NCBI GenBank assembly: GCA_948567375.1
Contig: OX419761.1
Span: forward strand, 36,246,243 to 36,310,242
DNA length: 64,000 bases
Origin: Lunularia cruciata
Lineage: Eukaryota; Streptophyta; Marchantiopsida; Lunulariales; Lunulariaceae
Reading direction: 5' to 3'
The notes beneath the pieces were generated by a model. It did not search any database. It had not been told where the DNA came from and saw only the letters and a program-made list of their open reading frames with translations. The position numbers were made by a program, and so were the translations under genes. How positions within the stretch are numbered: the stretch's first letter is position 1; the number at the start of each line of letters is the position of its first letter. Positions 1 to 11,214 of the stretch are shown in pieces.

Positions 1-572
1 ATGGGGAGGATCCCGTTCCTCCTGGGGCTGCATACCATCCCGTTTTTGACAATGATATGGACGAAGGTCCGGACATTAAGAAATCTCCCGATTTCGATAT
101 CGTCATTGCCAACATCTTGCTAAACCCGTTGGTGGATCTTGCCCCCCGAATTGCGAATTATGCTAGACCTGGAGCTTATGTCGGCCTATCTGGAATCCTT
201 GTTGAGCAGGTACTACGTCATCCACTCTCCAGTTTATTACGCGGTTATGCAAAATGGCGAGCTAATGGAGGATGTACGCGGAAAGAAGTTATCCCTATAG
301 TCCTCGTGCTTTCTCTGATAACTTCATGTATTACTTCATCTATTTGAGGTTCTATTTTGGACGGATGAACAACTTATGTTGTTTTTTGACAGCTTTCAAA
401 TTGGCTGGTTGGTGCCCGCCAGTTCTATATCATGTGTGGGGACTAACATATTTGAAGTTATGTCTTACAGGTAGAGCAAGTCCGTCACACCTACGCTTGC
501 TATCTGGACAACATGCAGGTGACTCACGACTGTGGTTGGGCTTGTGTCAGTGGTGTGAGAAAGCTTTCTTAA
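1..572 (+). CDS. Ribosomal protein L11 methyltransferase (PrmA-like), 3' end: last two exons
   Basis: Partial gene; the 5' part lies outside the window. Exon A runs from the window edge to 209 (frame starts at base 3) and encodes the late class-I SAM-methyltransferase core, including DIVIANILLNPLVDLAPRI and a downstream SGILVEQ. NIL/NPL followed by LAPRI and LSGIL is the PrmA signature for binding the substrate amine. The donor is CAG|GTACTA at 210 and the acceptor TTACAG at 465-470. The last exon is 471-572, ending in TAA, with GWACVSGVRK matching the usual C-terminus (WACVSG..K). Splicing gives VEQVEQV, the spacing I expect for this family. Family role: SAM-dependent methylation of ribosomal protein L11, in plants probably in an organelle. 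The targeting region is not visible, so location is inference. Confidence 0.8.
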
Positions 573-3500
573 TAAGAGGGGAGCAAATCCTGATCAGCAA
601 TTTCTCGAAGACTAGGGTTGGAGCCCTTGATAGAATTCGAACTAGGGGTCGATCATTTGGAAGCCAAGATCATATAGAAGTCAAGCTCTTTCGTACCCTA
701 CGCCTTGCTGGCATTTTCTGCGAAAGCTTTAGTTAGAAAATTTGCGCTGGGGGATCTAAGTTTAGGAGTTACAAGCAATCTCGTAGGACAGGCCCTTCTG
801 GCCCTTCATTTTGACGCTTCGCTTAATTCATGTGTAGACATTCGGGCCGTGGAACCTAGTTTTAGAGGCTGGACAGGATTTTTGTAGAAAGAATTCATTG
901 TAATTAGATTGTAGGATAATGTAAAGCACATTTCTTATCAACTTTGTCGTCTCCCCGTTTTTCGCTATTTAACAATTCAGATACCTCCTTTCTTGTGAGA
1001 TGTTAAGCTCTTCGCTGCTGGCACCGAACATTCTCTATCCAGAACCTGGCTGTCATCATCGCACTGGTGGTGGTATGGGTATGATAAGAAGGGACTTGAT
1101 GACTCCCCACTGCCACGTTATCAGTCCCTTGCAACCTGTTGAAGATAGTGGCGCGTGGAACGCGGTATAAGTGAAAGGTGGTACTGTATATCGTGTAGCC
1201 CAGTTATTTTCAGTTGTCGGGTGATATGATGTAAAAGATGTGGTCTTGCCTACCTGTGCCTCTGCTTTTTGGAGCTTTGAACGGGTTTCGTCATTGTTTC
1301 CGAGTCCAGTTATACCAATAAAGTTACGACGGCCTGAACGAGGTCTGGGAGTGCAAGTACAGAGTAAAACAATCGGGGCGTACCTACTCCGATTGGGGAA
1401 TTTTGGTGCGAGAAGATTTACTCTCTTCTGCCATAGAGTATATACTTTACTGCATCTCTCTGGATTTTGAGGGTCCGTGCTCAAAATATAACCTAGAGAT
1501 GAATAGTCATTATATTTGTAATTAGAAGAATTTCTCTTAAATTCACATGAAATCTTTGTTGGTAACGTCCTCTTGAGGTGGAACAATCTACAGCATGAAA
1601 TATGAGTCACATTTATGTAAATTTTATAATCTAAATTTAATGCTAATACGGACGAAAGTATCAGTGCATTTGTTGGGGACTATTCCGGTCCTCTTTCTTT
1701 TGGGAACATAAATCCCAAACAAATAGTAAAGCATGAAGCACAACAAACGAAGAAACAACGAGCGATGCCACTCAATAGGAGCAAAAAACGTCGAAGAGCA
1801 ACAATATGGCATCAACCACATCGATGTTTCAACAGTGTTATGAATGCAAACTATTCATAATCGTGAGAATGCCAGACGAACTACTCTTCAATAATATGTT
1901 TGACTTCATGTTTCTTCGAGGTCAGCAGAGGTACGCTATGGGTAAGTCCGAACTGCAAGGTGGAACTGAGTTTTTATTTAAAGGAAACTGGAGACCTCAC
2001 TGTTTATATCTGATGTGGCAGGATATAACACATATTATGATATCAAGGATGTGACCTCACAGTTTGCATAAAACACTGTGCTTCTCGTTAGATAATATAA
2101 TTTAGTAGCTCCAAAAATAGTACTTCTCACTCAGATCGATTAATCAATGAGTCAGATCCGAGCAAAAGTCGTTCCATAACTTTTGCTTCCAGACCTAATC
2201 AGCAAGATCCAATTATTCAGCGCTCAGAGAAGAGTAGACTGGAACTAAGAAGTATCTCGTGAACCTTGGAGGCAATCTAGTGCTGACCGTCCTAGGATGG
2301 CTTAAACGTATGAATTTACCACGGAGGCATGCAGAGTGCAAACTAGAGGTTTAAGCCATAAATTCGAGTAGACCTTCACTCGGGATCAAGTGGATTCATC
2401 TCAACTTATATCTAACTTAACGAGCAAAAGTGGAAATGGAGGAAAGTGCGAGAAGGGAAATGCAATTATGCTGGGATGTAGAGCTGGGTTCAAACTGCAA
2501 GTTTGGGTTCAGGACTCACATGTTGTACGCGACAATTGCATTGCCTCAGGAGAACACTACGTTGTGCCACTAGAGCACGGCATCTTACTGCTGATGCTGA
2601 ATTTAGAGGCAACTTCAGGCCTCAGCGCGCCCACATTTCCCTAACTTTCTGCAATAGTCACTCACAGGTTCTGCCTTCAACCAACATGCTTCTTTCATTA
2701 CAGTAATCCACGGATCAGAAAAGCTTAAAAGTGAAACCATCTTCCGGCCTTTACGCCCTGGTGAAAATCGTTTCACCTCAATCATGTTGGATAACGTGCA
2801 ATGTCAGGCTTACCAGTCTATGATCTCATCAAGTATGGGCTTGTCTATGGGCTTGTCGAATCTCATTTCATCACAAGTATCAAGAAGAACTTTTAGGAGC
2901 AAGTGCCACGAAGTCAATTTATCGGAGGAAAGCAGAGCTATAGTGGACCCCATGCAGTAAGGTCTTTTAAGGGGAAAGCACCGTGTCCAGGAACAAATGA
3001 ATTCACGGTCCAAGAACTTTAGATTGTCTACGATATCCTGTTGTGATCAAGCAGTTTTGGATAGCTCCGTCTGACTCACATCACCTAAGGTCCTCGTATA
3101 TGTGGGGATAACTAAGCGGCTACACACTGATCACATCCCCAAACTGGCAAATGCACTAGTAACCTTTAAAGTTGAGTCATTTGACTTGTGCATTACGTAC
3201 AGACTTGGTAGATTCAAGAAAATGTTGTGTCGGCAGGCAGATCGTTAGTGTAAATGAACTGAGCTGGAACCCTTGTTAGAGCAAATGGTGCATAAGCAAA
3301 ATTGATTGGGTTCATAGATCTCTCCGCCGTATCCTGCTCGGTAGATCAAGGGTATCTGAAAAGACAATCATCGACAAAGTAGTCATGAGAAAGGCATCCA
3401 CGTACAACTTTCCTCGAAGAACCAGCAGTGTCTTTTGGCCTCCGTACAAATGTCATTGCTGAAACATCAGTGTTTCTAGGCCTCCGCTGAAGTCCATGAT

Positions 3501-4533
3501 CAGCTCTTTTGAACGTCACGTCTCACGTTTGATTATATAACTACAACTGAACATGTTGGATGTCAATGAGAAATCAAGTGGACTGACATCCATATTGTGT
3601 TCTGTCACCGTAGGCCGAAGTTGGAGCGCTTCCCGTCTTCACGAAGACACGCATTCGTACTCGTGTAGGTCGTCACGACTAAGGGGATCTGCATGCTGTG
3701 TTCTTTGCTGTTTCCAGATCCACTATCTGCTGATGTGCTGCGGGCGATCTTTCTCGTGGTAAGAATGATACGCCTCAGTAGCTTAGACCTTTTTCCCAGA
3801 TATTTCAGATGAAAGTAAGCTTGCCAACGATCGCCACAGTCGTTGAGTCACTCTTGATGACCCGGTAAAGAAATTTAGCAACTCCGTTCCCAGGAGAAGT
3901 AATTCTTCAGTGATTAGAACGATCGTGAACGGTTTTAAAATCAGCGTCTTTGTTGTCGCAGGACTGCTACGAGGCTTTAGATTTGGGTGTAGACCTGGTT
4001 GAAATCAATCTGTGAAGGAGGAAAGGTATGTGTCTGCCCCAATTCTTGGTGTAAAATATAAATTACGGCCGGAACGGTTTACGAGCGTTTGTGAAAGGGA
4101 TCCACAACCTTCTCTGAACTACAATTATGTATTGCGATCAAGTAAAGGATTTGGATGATTACTTCACTTTCTCTTCAAATTGGGTGTACTTCGATTTTAT
4201 TGGATGAAGTTCCTGATTTCTATGATATCCAATTCCGATATGTAGAATAATGTTAGAGTACTCACACGATTGTCTCTAGGTCAAATTTTCTCGTGATTTT
4301 TTGATCGGGATTCTGATGCATCTCTGCACTCAGATAATTTCCGTCATTGTATTGAGTTTCTCTCGGCGTACTTTCTCTGAGCACACGTAGATTTTGAGGT
4401 TCGGCACTTTCTTGACCAGGTGACAGGTGGTAATAAATACCATCAGCTTCTACATTTCCTTGTCGATCTCAATGATTTTCTGCTCTTGGTGAAATAGGAC
4501 GAGACTTGAACTTCTAATCTCGAAGCCTTGAAA
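573..4533. other. Intergenic, no recognisable gene
   Basis: About 4 kb following the PrmA-like stop. The first few hundred bases are probably its 3' UTR. Open frames on both strands are short (under 190 codons), overlap one another and show no family motif I recognise. The last 0.5 kb probably holds the promoter and 5' UTR of the fucosidase gene. I see no repeat, tRNA or transposon end here. Short unrecognised exons or non-coding RNAs cannot be excluded. Confidence 0.5.
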
Positions 4534-6021
4534 ATGAGAGTGATGGACTCAAGGAACAGAGGGAATTTGCAAGAAGGTCCATTTGAACCTACTTGGGATT
4601 CCCTCAAAAGGTACGAGATTCCGCAATGGTACCAAAAAGACAAGTTCGGCATTTTCATCCACTGGGGTGTCTACTCAGTCCCAGCATTTGGCAGTGAGTG
4701 GTACCCTCGCAACATGTACATTCAAAACCGCCACGAATTTCAGCATCATATTGACACGTACGGTCCTCACACCAAATTCGGCTACAAGGACTTCATCCCT
4801 CAGCTGACGGCATCGAATTTTGACCCGAGCGATTGGGCCGATCTCTTCCATGACGCAGGGGCTCGCTTCGTAGTTCCTGTGGCTGAGCATCATGACGGTT
4901 TCGCCATGTACGATTCTTCAATTTCCTCATGGTCTGCATCAAAGATGGGACCAAAACGAGACATCATCGGAGATCTCTCCTCTGCAGTCAGAGACCGAGG
5001 TCTAGTCTTCGGGGTTTCCTGCCACCGTGCTGAACACTGGTGGTTCTTCAACGGCGGTAAGGAATTCCCATCAGATGTGCAAGACCCACAATTCGCCTCA
5101 CTCTACGGCCCAGCCATGCCGGACACCCAACAGCCAGACGAAACCTTCTTGGAGGATTGGCTCGCCAGGTGCTGCGATCTCGTAGACAAGTACAAACCCC
5201 AGATCTTCTACTTTGACTGGTGGATCGAGCAACCTGCCTTCATACCATACCTCCAGCGCTTCGCAGCTTACTACTACAACAGAGCTGCAGAATGGGGCTT
5301 AGGCGTTGCCATCAACTACAAATTCAATGCATATCCAGAAGGCTGCGCTGTTCTAGATCTGGAGCGCAGTCATCTACATGAAATTCGGCCATTGTTCTGG
5401 CAGACCGACACGTCTGTGTCAAGAAACTCATGGGGTTACATCAAAGATCAAAACTACAAGACTTGCGAGGATATCATTCGTGATCTCGTCGATGTCGTGA
5501 GTAAGAACGGGGCGCTCCTGCTGAATATCGGACCGAAGCCAGACGGAACGATTCCGGCGGAGGAGCAAGCTTTATTGCGGCAGGTCGGCTCATGGCTGAA
5601 GATTAACGGCAGTGCGATTTACAACACGCAGCCGTGGATGGTGTTCGGGGAAGGGCCGACGAACGATTCTGGAGGTTCCGATCAGTCGCATACTCCTTAT
5701 ACATGTGAGGATATCCGGTTCACCGTCGGGAGTGGAGCACTTTACGCGACGGCGATGGTGTGGCCCAGTAACGGCAACCTGACGGTCTGTTCGTTGGGAA
5801 CGAACCTGAGATTGTATAACGGGAAGGTGGAGACGGTGACCCTGGTTGGCCATGAAGGAACATTGGACTGGAAACGTGACGGCGCAGGATTGCATGTGAC
5901 GTTACCACCTCCTTCCGACGGAAGCTTCACGTGTACGGTGAAGATAGAAGGCGACGTCGCGCTAGGTCAGGGTAGTGCTGCGAACAATGACCAGGGCACT
6001 TCTTTGCAATCTATGTTGTAA
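4534..6021 (+). CDS. Alpha-L-fucosidase, glycoside hydrolase family 29, intronless, bacterial type
   Basis: A 495-codon uninterrupted frame from ATG 4534. A second ATG at 4543 has a better context (G at -3 and +4) and would give 492 residues. GH29 enzymes remove terminal alpha-L-fucose by a retaining mechanism. Visible hallmarks: FGIFIHWGVYSVPAFGSEWY near the N-terminus, AEHHDGFAMY around residue 119, FGVSCHRAEHWW, the nucleophile-bearing FYFDWWIEQP with Asp near residue 228, PLFWQTDTSVSRNSWGY, and LLLNIGPKPDGTIP before the C-terminal beta-sandwich domain. Length suits the family. No signal peptide or membrane segment is visible, unlike typical secreted plant FUC1, and the wording is much closer to bacterial GH29 proteins as I know them. 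No introns interrupt it although the neighbouring PrmA-like and reductase genes have them. Function is confident; transfer from bacteria is inference. Confidence 0.93.
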   Translation: MRVMDSRNRGNLQEGPFEPTWDSLKRYEIPQWYQKDKFGIFIHWGVYSVPAFGSEWYPRNMYIQNRHEFQHHIDTYGPHTKFGYKDFIPQLTASNFDPSDWADLFHDAGARFVVPVAEHHDGFAMYDSSISSWSASKMGPKRDIIGDLSSAVRDRGLVFGVSCHRAEHWWFFNGGKEFPSDVQDPQFASLYGPAMPDTQQPDETFLEDWLARCCDLVDKYKPQIFYFDWWIEQPAFIPYLQRFAAYYYNRAAEWGLGVAINYKFNAYPEGCAVLDLERSHLHEIRPLFWQTDTSVSRNSWGYIKDQNYKTCEDIIRDLVDVVSKNGALLLNIGPKPDGTIPAEEQALLRQVGSWLKINGSAIYNTQPWMVFGEGPTNDSGGSDQSHTPYTCEDIRFTVGSGALYATAMVWPSNGNLTVCSLGTNLRLYNGKVETVTLVGHEGTLDWKRDGAGLHVTLPPPSDGSFTCTVKIEGDVALGQGSAANNDQGTSLQSML

Positions 6022-6465
6022 GATGCATAAATGACTTCGTGGGGAAACTGTCTTATACGAAGTTTACTATAGGGTATTATCAAGGAACCATACTTTCGTA
6101 ACCACGGTAGGAACTTTTACAGTAGGACACTCTCAATACTTGTCTATAGTTTCAATCAGCTCTGATCCGGATTGCCAAGACAATTCAATTTCTCAGTTCT
6201 TGTAGTTTTTCTGTTTAAAGACTTTCGCTTGTGGACGTTATAAGCAGCTGTTCACATGATCAACCAGATGTTCGTGGTGGTGATCAACTTTCTGGAACGG
6301 GAGAACTAATGAGTTGAACCTTGACAATCAGATGTTCCGTAAGCCAGTCACAATAAGTGAGTGCCCTCCATATCCAATGGGCAACACGTATAAGGTAAAT
6401 AGACGATGTATATCGACCTTACGAGATTGAAGAATTCTACCTATCCATGTTGAGATAGTGCTTTT

Positions 6466-6590
6466 CCCTCCTCCCATATCTTTTAAACAAGAACTCAAAC
6501 TTTGTCGCTTGGAAGGTAGTAAGAAAGTGCATTTTCCTCCCATATCTTTTAAACAAGAACTCAAACTTCGTCGCTTGGAAGGTAAGAAAA
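6466..6590. repeat. 66-bp tandem duplication
   Basis: Two near-identical units, each containing CATATCTTTTAAACAAGAAC and then GTCGCTTGGAAGGTA, start 66 bases apart (CATATC at 6475 and 6541). They differ by one C/T change and small end differences, so the duplication looks recent. Confidence 0.9.
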
Positions 6591-6593
6591 AGT

Positions 6594-6690
6594 TAAAAAA
6601 GGAGACCGCGTAGGAAAAACGAAGGATGGGAAGACCCGATCAAGCCGTAAAAAGAGAGACAAAAAAGGTAACATGGGGCTAAGCACCATG
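6594..6690 (+). repeat. Dispersed repeat, inverted copy at 19636-19735
   Basis: About 95 bases reading from the A-run through GCGTAGGAAAAACGAAGGAT to GGTAACATGGGGCTAAGC. The reverse complement recurs at 19636-19735 with roughly 85-90 percent identity by eye. Likely the end of an unnamed transposon family; no terminal structure is evident. Confidence 0.75.
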
Positions 6691-6780
6691 TTACCAGTAA
6701 GGTAAGAACCAGTAATTAGATTCCTTGGGAATTCCTCACGGGCCAGTCACATACCAGGTACAAAATATTTCAAAACCATG

Positions 6781-6852
6781 AGGCCCCGCCGAGATTTGAA
6801 CTCGGGCTACTGGATTCAGAGTCCAATGTCCTAACCACTAGACTACGGGGCC
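6781..6852 (-). tRNA. tRNA-Gln (anticodon CUG)
   Basis: On the minus strand a 72-nt cloverleaf folds: acceptor GGCCCCG (6852-6846) pairs with CGGGGCC (6788-6782), discriminator T at 6781. The D-arm contains AGTCTAGTGGTTAGGACA with the internal A-box. The anticodon stem TTGGA/TCCAG encloses loop CTCTGAA, giving anticodon CTG. The T-arm holds the B-box GAGTTCAAATCTC. No intron. Nuclear plant tRNA-Gln genes have this form. It decodes CAG. Confidence 0.95.
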
Positions 6853-8076
6853 GCTTACATCTGAGACCAAAGTCTTACAATATATAATGTATATTAAACG
6901 TGTTTGCAGTTCGTACTATGCAATCGAGGTGATTGTAAAGTTGCGTCAATCCGGGCTTTCGACACCTCAGCTTTCATCCATCAGGAGAGAGATGGAACTA
7001 ATAGCAAACACGTTGCGGATAAAGCCCTTACGGTTGAGTCAACTTTATAAGGAACAGTTAACAGCCTCAAACGCGATTCGCGTTTGAGAGATTTCTTTCC
7101 TTTCTGGCCAAGAGCATGGCCTTTTTCCTCCTGAAAACGGAGCTTGATTTCAAATTACACGTTTATGTATTGGTTAATTTGCCTTGTTTACTTTACTATG
7201 ACGAGATTTACTATCAAACTCAAATACTTGATACAGCAAATGGTTTTGATGAGTGATCTCAACATGGTTTATGTATTTAGGAATCACCAGTATCATCTTG
7301 TAAATATGGGTGGCTGAACAGGTAGTTTGAATAGAGACTTTGAATTTAAGGATTTGATATATGCGATACATGGCATTCGAAAACAACAGAAATTAAAGCG
7401 CAGCCTGCACATAGAATCAAAGAAGTTAAGAGTAACTAAATGTCGTTTTGGAAGAAAGTAAGTTTGTGGAGAACGTAATAAGAAACTTGATCTGGAAGAG
7501 AACAAGAATATGCTTATTTTACATATCAAGTTGCGTCAGGTCCTTCTTATCACTCCTAGAATTGAGGTCTTCTGAAGAATTTTGTATTCAAGCACGTAGA
7601 TGAGAAACAGAAACATCGATAAAGATAATCTGTCGGACCTCGTCTCTATTTACAAATTATCCTACCCAGAAGCATAGCTTAATGACTCTTCCTCGACTGG
7701 AGTTCATTCCCACTCAGGAACCTCTGTTACCATCTCATATTCTGATTAAGTCATCCATGGAGGTCCTCCTCTGCAGAGACTTTTCCCTTCTCGACGGGCC
7801 GAACAGCTATCTTACTTCCTCTACAAATTGGATTCGTACTTAACTTCGAAGTTGGACACTTTGCCTTGATAAGTCAGCTTTTGGCAACAGTAGAAGCCGC
7901 TCCAAGGTGGTAATCGAGAGGGAAACACGATAGGAAGTGTTGCTCGTGGCTTGAAAGCGGATCCCGCAAGATTTTATCTAGGAACTGGCAGACCTTTGAT
8001 TTACCAGTCCCCTCAGATCTGAATACCCGTCCTCCAGACAAAGTTGCTCCAATGCTGTGGTGTCAGTTACAGATCT
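6853..8076. other. Intergenic, AT-rich, no gene recognised
   Basis: Lies between the tRNA and the 3' end of the reductase gene. The last part is presumably the reductase 3' UTR. No coding motif, transposon end or repeat seen. Confidence 0.5.
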
Positions 8077-10842
8077 TCAGAGAGTACTTTCCAGGCTGTG
8101 ATTTCCAGGCTCGAGCAACTTCAGCTCTACAAGGGTTTCAACTGTTTCTCTTACTGATTGCTCAAAGTCCGTGAACTTCACTCCTAATTTTTGAGCTTTC
8201 TCTGTATTGAACTTGTATTCTTCAGTTTTTGGAGATGAACCGCAAACACACCTAAACACAATGCAAAATTTCCAGTTGGTACCTTGAGGAGAAGGGTAAG
8301 GTTTGAGCTCTCTCTGTATTGAACTTGTATTCTTCAGCTTTTGAGGATGAACCCCAAACACAATGTAGAACTTTCAGTTAGTACCTTGAGAGAAGGGTAA
8401 TTATGCTCAAATGAGTGTAGATGCTGCTGACTGAAAGAGTCAACGACACCTCGTCTCTATTCTGTTATTTAAAGAGATAATAAACTGTCTCCCTTTTCAG
8501 GTTGGCATTGAGTGAAGAAAATTGCTCTAAATGCAGGATAGGTTGTCCGTTTTGATACTGAGAGAAGCATGTTGCAGACTATCCTCAAATGCTGAAGTAT
8601 TTGAACGGAGATTCAAAAAGTCCCTAGATCAAACGAAATATTACAACAGACACGCCAGAACTAGACCAATCAGTGGCAATGGATCAACTTACTTTGTCGG
8701 AACTGGATAGTCCGGCCGAAGCTCTTTGAGGAGATGAGATAGCTTTTCGTAATGAGCTACCCTTTCAACTAGGATATAGCGGCCTTCTGCTGTCGGCACC
8801 TCGAAAGCAAGTACGTGAGCCAACGCAACGTCCTTAACATTCACCCAGGGTTGGGCAATATTTGGGTACTCTTCCAATGTGCCTGCGAAAATCCACTCAT
8901 TAGGCAGTTATATGAGACTTGTCAGCAAGTCTTATATGCTGAGAAGTTGACTGACAGTGATGAGAATCTAGCTACAGATTGTTGATCCTGTGTGGAGTAC
9001 TTCGACGGTGAAGCTCTGGCAATAGTGTAAGGTTGACATTTTGTAAGTTATTTTCCATACTTCCGTCATAACATTGATAAATTGGAACTGTCCCCTGGCA
9101 GCAACTCATGAAATCAAATTGAACATAAACCTAGAAGGTATTTTCCGGTCGGATATCATAGAATCTCTACAGGGAAGTGCTCTGTGCTCGACACACACTT
9201 CAGAGGAACACGTTTCTTCCATTACCCATCTTATGCCGAATTTAAAGCAAATCAGTGTTAGGATTCGTCAATTTTACCATTTAGCATATCATATATCAGC
9301 CCACTGCTTGTGTTTAGACTTTTCTGCAACATTGGCCCTAGCACCATGGATGGATTAATCACCACCAGGTCAAACTTTTGCTGATGAGCTTTCATAAAAT
9401 CCCATGCAGCTTGTTCCGCCAATAATTTTGAGAGAGGGTACCATTTCTGTGTCAATTTCAGCACCAGGTTATGTTTTACGATGTCAGTATGCAATCAATG
9501 ACAGTCATGTGTCAGTCTGGAAGCTCTCGCAATCTAGGCGAAATCGTTTGGCTTAAAACTTTTCAAGGCATACCAAGGCTGCAAGGAAACTTTTGGTCAC
9601 AGGGCCCTACTAAGACACGATATTCTGTTCCATCATAAGTTGTGACTTGGGAAGAGGTTAGTTAATATTACCCGTGTGTCTCTGCAGTATTCTGGATCAC
9701 TGAACCAAGTCTCGTCTACAATAGCTTGACTATCGAGACTTCTGTTGTTCACGACGGAAGCTGTTGACGATGTGAGGACGACACGCTTCACACTTTTACA
9801 TCTGGAGACTGTTCTGAGAACGTTGAGCGTTCCTTGCAGAGCAGGAGCTATCAATTGAGCCTAATAACATATAATTGATAAATAACCATTAGTAGTTGGC
9901 ACATTTGCTACGCTCCTCTGTCAACCATTGTTCTTGAGTCAAATTCAAATTTCATAATATAGTCGAACGTATGTCGGATTATACAGGCAACTTTGTTTGA
10001 TAAGAAGAAAAATCAGCATCAGAACTCAAACTTTTGATTCTTCTTTTTATTGTTCGCTACTGCAACCTAGACAACGGTACATGATCTACAGATCCGAGTG
10101 TTCATGTTTTACCTCTGGATCTGTGACACCCTCATAAAAGAAAGGTGAAGCAGTGTGGAAGACACCATCCGCACCATCAATTACTTCTTCAAAAGCACCT
10201 TCCTCCAGGAGTTCTGCTTTGTGAAGAGAAAGCCTTTCCTTTGCCCCTTCTAGCTCTAGCAGATGGCCAACTTTGGCAAGATTCTCTGCGTCCCGAAAGC
10301 AGGAAATATTACTGGCTGTTGTACTTTCAGTGACGAAGATGAAACTTGAAACTTATCACTCTTTGACCAAGACTGAGTTGATCAAGTACCAAGGCTGTCC
10401 ACTCCGTCGAGCTTATAGACCTACCATCTCCTCAAAAACTTGCTTTTTCGCTTATGCGTGTTCCGCGGCTCAACTGCAGCTCCCTTCTGGTAGATTTATA
10501 ACAGCTAGAGCTTCTGGACTCTATCCAGCCACTGGTGATTATGTCCTCGTTTTAAATAAAATGAAAGGCACATGAGTTAAACCAAGAACTGATGATTCCC
10601 CTTAAATTGTGACCGTACAGAAATCCTCTTTTGAAATCCTGAGTCCTAAAACACTAAACTGAGAAATTGGGATCTCTCTATTGAACAGGCACTTGGATTG
10701 TGACCAACGATGAAAATGACGATAACCAACCTGGGCTGCGAACGGTCCCTCTTACGGTATATCCCCGATCTAGCAGACTTTTCACTAGCCAAGAGGCAAC
10801 AAATCCATTCGCTCCTGTCACAACCACAGTCTTCCCTGCCAT
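8077..10842 (-). CDS. NAD(P)H-dependent reductase, CCR-like / phenylacetaldehyde reductase type (extended SDR), six exons
   Basis: Exons on the minus strand: 10842-10731, 10285-10113, 9860-9672, 9446-9278, 8882-8693, 8251-8077. All junctions are GT-AG and the exons sum to 1008 nt, i.e. 335 residues plus TGA with no frame break. The start is the first in-frame ATG, directly before the Rossmann motif [17 protein letters not shown]. Then VRGTVRSP (NADPH-type arginines), LEGAKERL, the [10 protein letters not shown] loop, catalytic Ser in LTSSTASV and the YxxxK pair in [39 protein letters not shown] and the C-terminal [20 protein letters not shown] follow family order. The CCR signature NWYCYGK is replaced by KWYPLSK, so this is a CCR-like or aromatic-aldehyde reductase rather than a bona fide lignin cinnamoyl-CoA reductase. 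Family members reduce aldehydes or CoA esters in the cytosol; the exact substrate is unknown. Confidence 0.9.
8190..8400 (-). repeat. Tandem duplication of the last intron/exon boundary of the reductase gene
   Basis: Copy 1 (8190-8301) spans the 3' end of intron 5 and the start of exon 6. Copy 2 (8302-8400) repeats it upstream in the intron. Both carry TGTATTGAACTTGTATTCTT and GAAGGGTAA. In gene orientation copy 2 re-encodes [12 protein letters not shown] residues in one frame and supplies a second acceptor-like region. Exon 6 is taken from copy 1 because only it keeps the frame to the stop. Confidence 0.85.
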
Positions 10843-11178
10843 TGGTATATGATACTGTCGTGACACCAACCAGCGCTTTTTCAAATTCTCTGTCTGGACG
10901 TTTTCGATACTTCTGGCGTTTGTTCAATTCTGAGCTTCGAGACAAACTGCAACGTGAAGAAACAGTCGAAGCCAAAATTCAGTTCAGAGAATTGGTCCTC
11001 ACTTCTCTGTTAGAAAGATGTGAGTATAGATCTGCTGTATCGTGGGCGGATATATGCAAGGTGGTATACGGAACTTATTCGGTAGGCCTCGTGAAGGTGG
11101 CGTTTTGTTGGACCCTAACGAAATGGGGTGAGTCAAAGCGTCGAATCAGGTGAAGGTGCGGTGGTTAAACCTCGCCTG

Positions 11179-11214
11179 TGTGACGTTAAGCCTCGCCCCA
11201 CGCTTAACGTCACA
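11179..11214. promoter_or_regulatory. Perfect 13-bp inverted repeat with TGACGT cores upstream of the reductase gene
   Basis: Arms TGTGACGTTAAGC (11179-11191) and GCTTAACGTCACA (11202-11214) flank a 10-nt loop. Each arm contains TGACGT, the core bound by plant TGA-class bZIP factors. It lies about 340 bp upstream of the reductase ATG. A regulatory role is inference. Confidence 0.5.

Larger units (their letters stand above)
6022..6780. other. Intergenic with local repeats
   Basis: Contains the presumed 3' UTR of the fucosidase gene, a 66-bp tandem duplication and a dispersed repeat, listed separately. No coding region recognised. The open frame on the minus strand across 6328-6564 exists only because of the tandem duplication. 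Confidence 0.5.

Noticed and set aside
190..480. Alternative PrmA splice with donor at GTTGAG (201) removing one VEQ
   Set aside because: CAG|GTACTA keeps the family spacing between SGIL and the C-terminal WAC motif; the alternative is three residues short.
4534..6021. Fucosidase as bacterial contamination or misassembly
   Set aside because: Both flanks continue into plant-type genes and AT-rich intergenic DNA with no abrupt compositional junction seen. Only read mapping could settle it, so it is kept as a transfer candidate.
8077..10842. Calling the reductase a true cinnamoyl-CoA reductase (CCR1)
   Set aside because: The NWYCYGK signature is replaced by KWYPLSK. The wording matches the CCR-like / phenylacetaldehyde reductase side of the family.
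10646..10975. 109-codon frame overlapping exon 1 of the reductase
   Set aside because: It is in another frame of the same strand; the Rossmann-motif frame with start 10842 is clearly the coding one.
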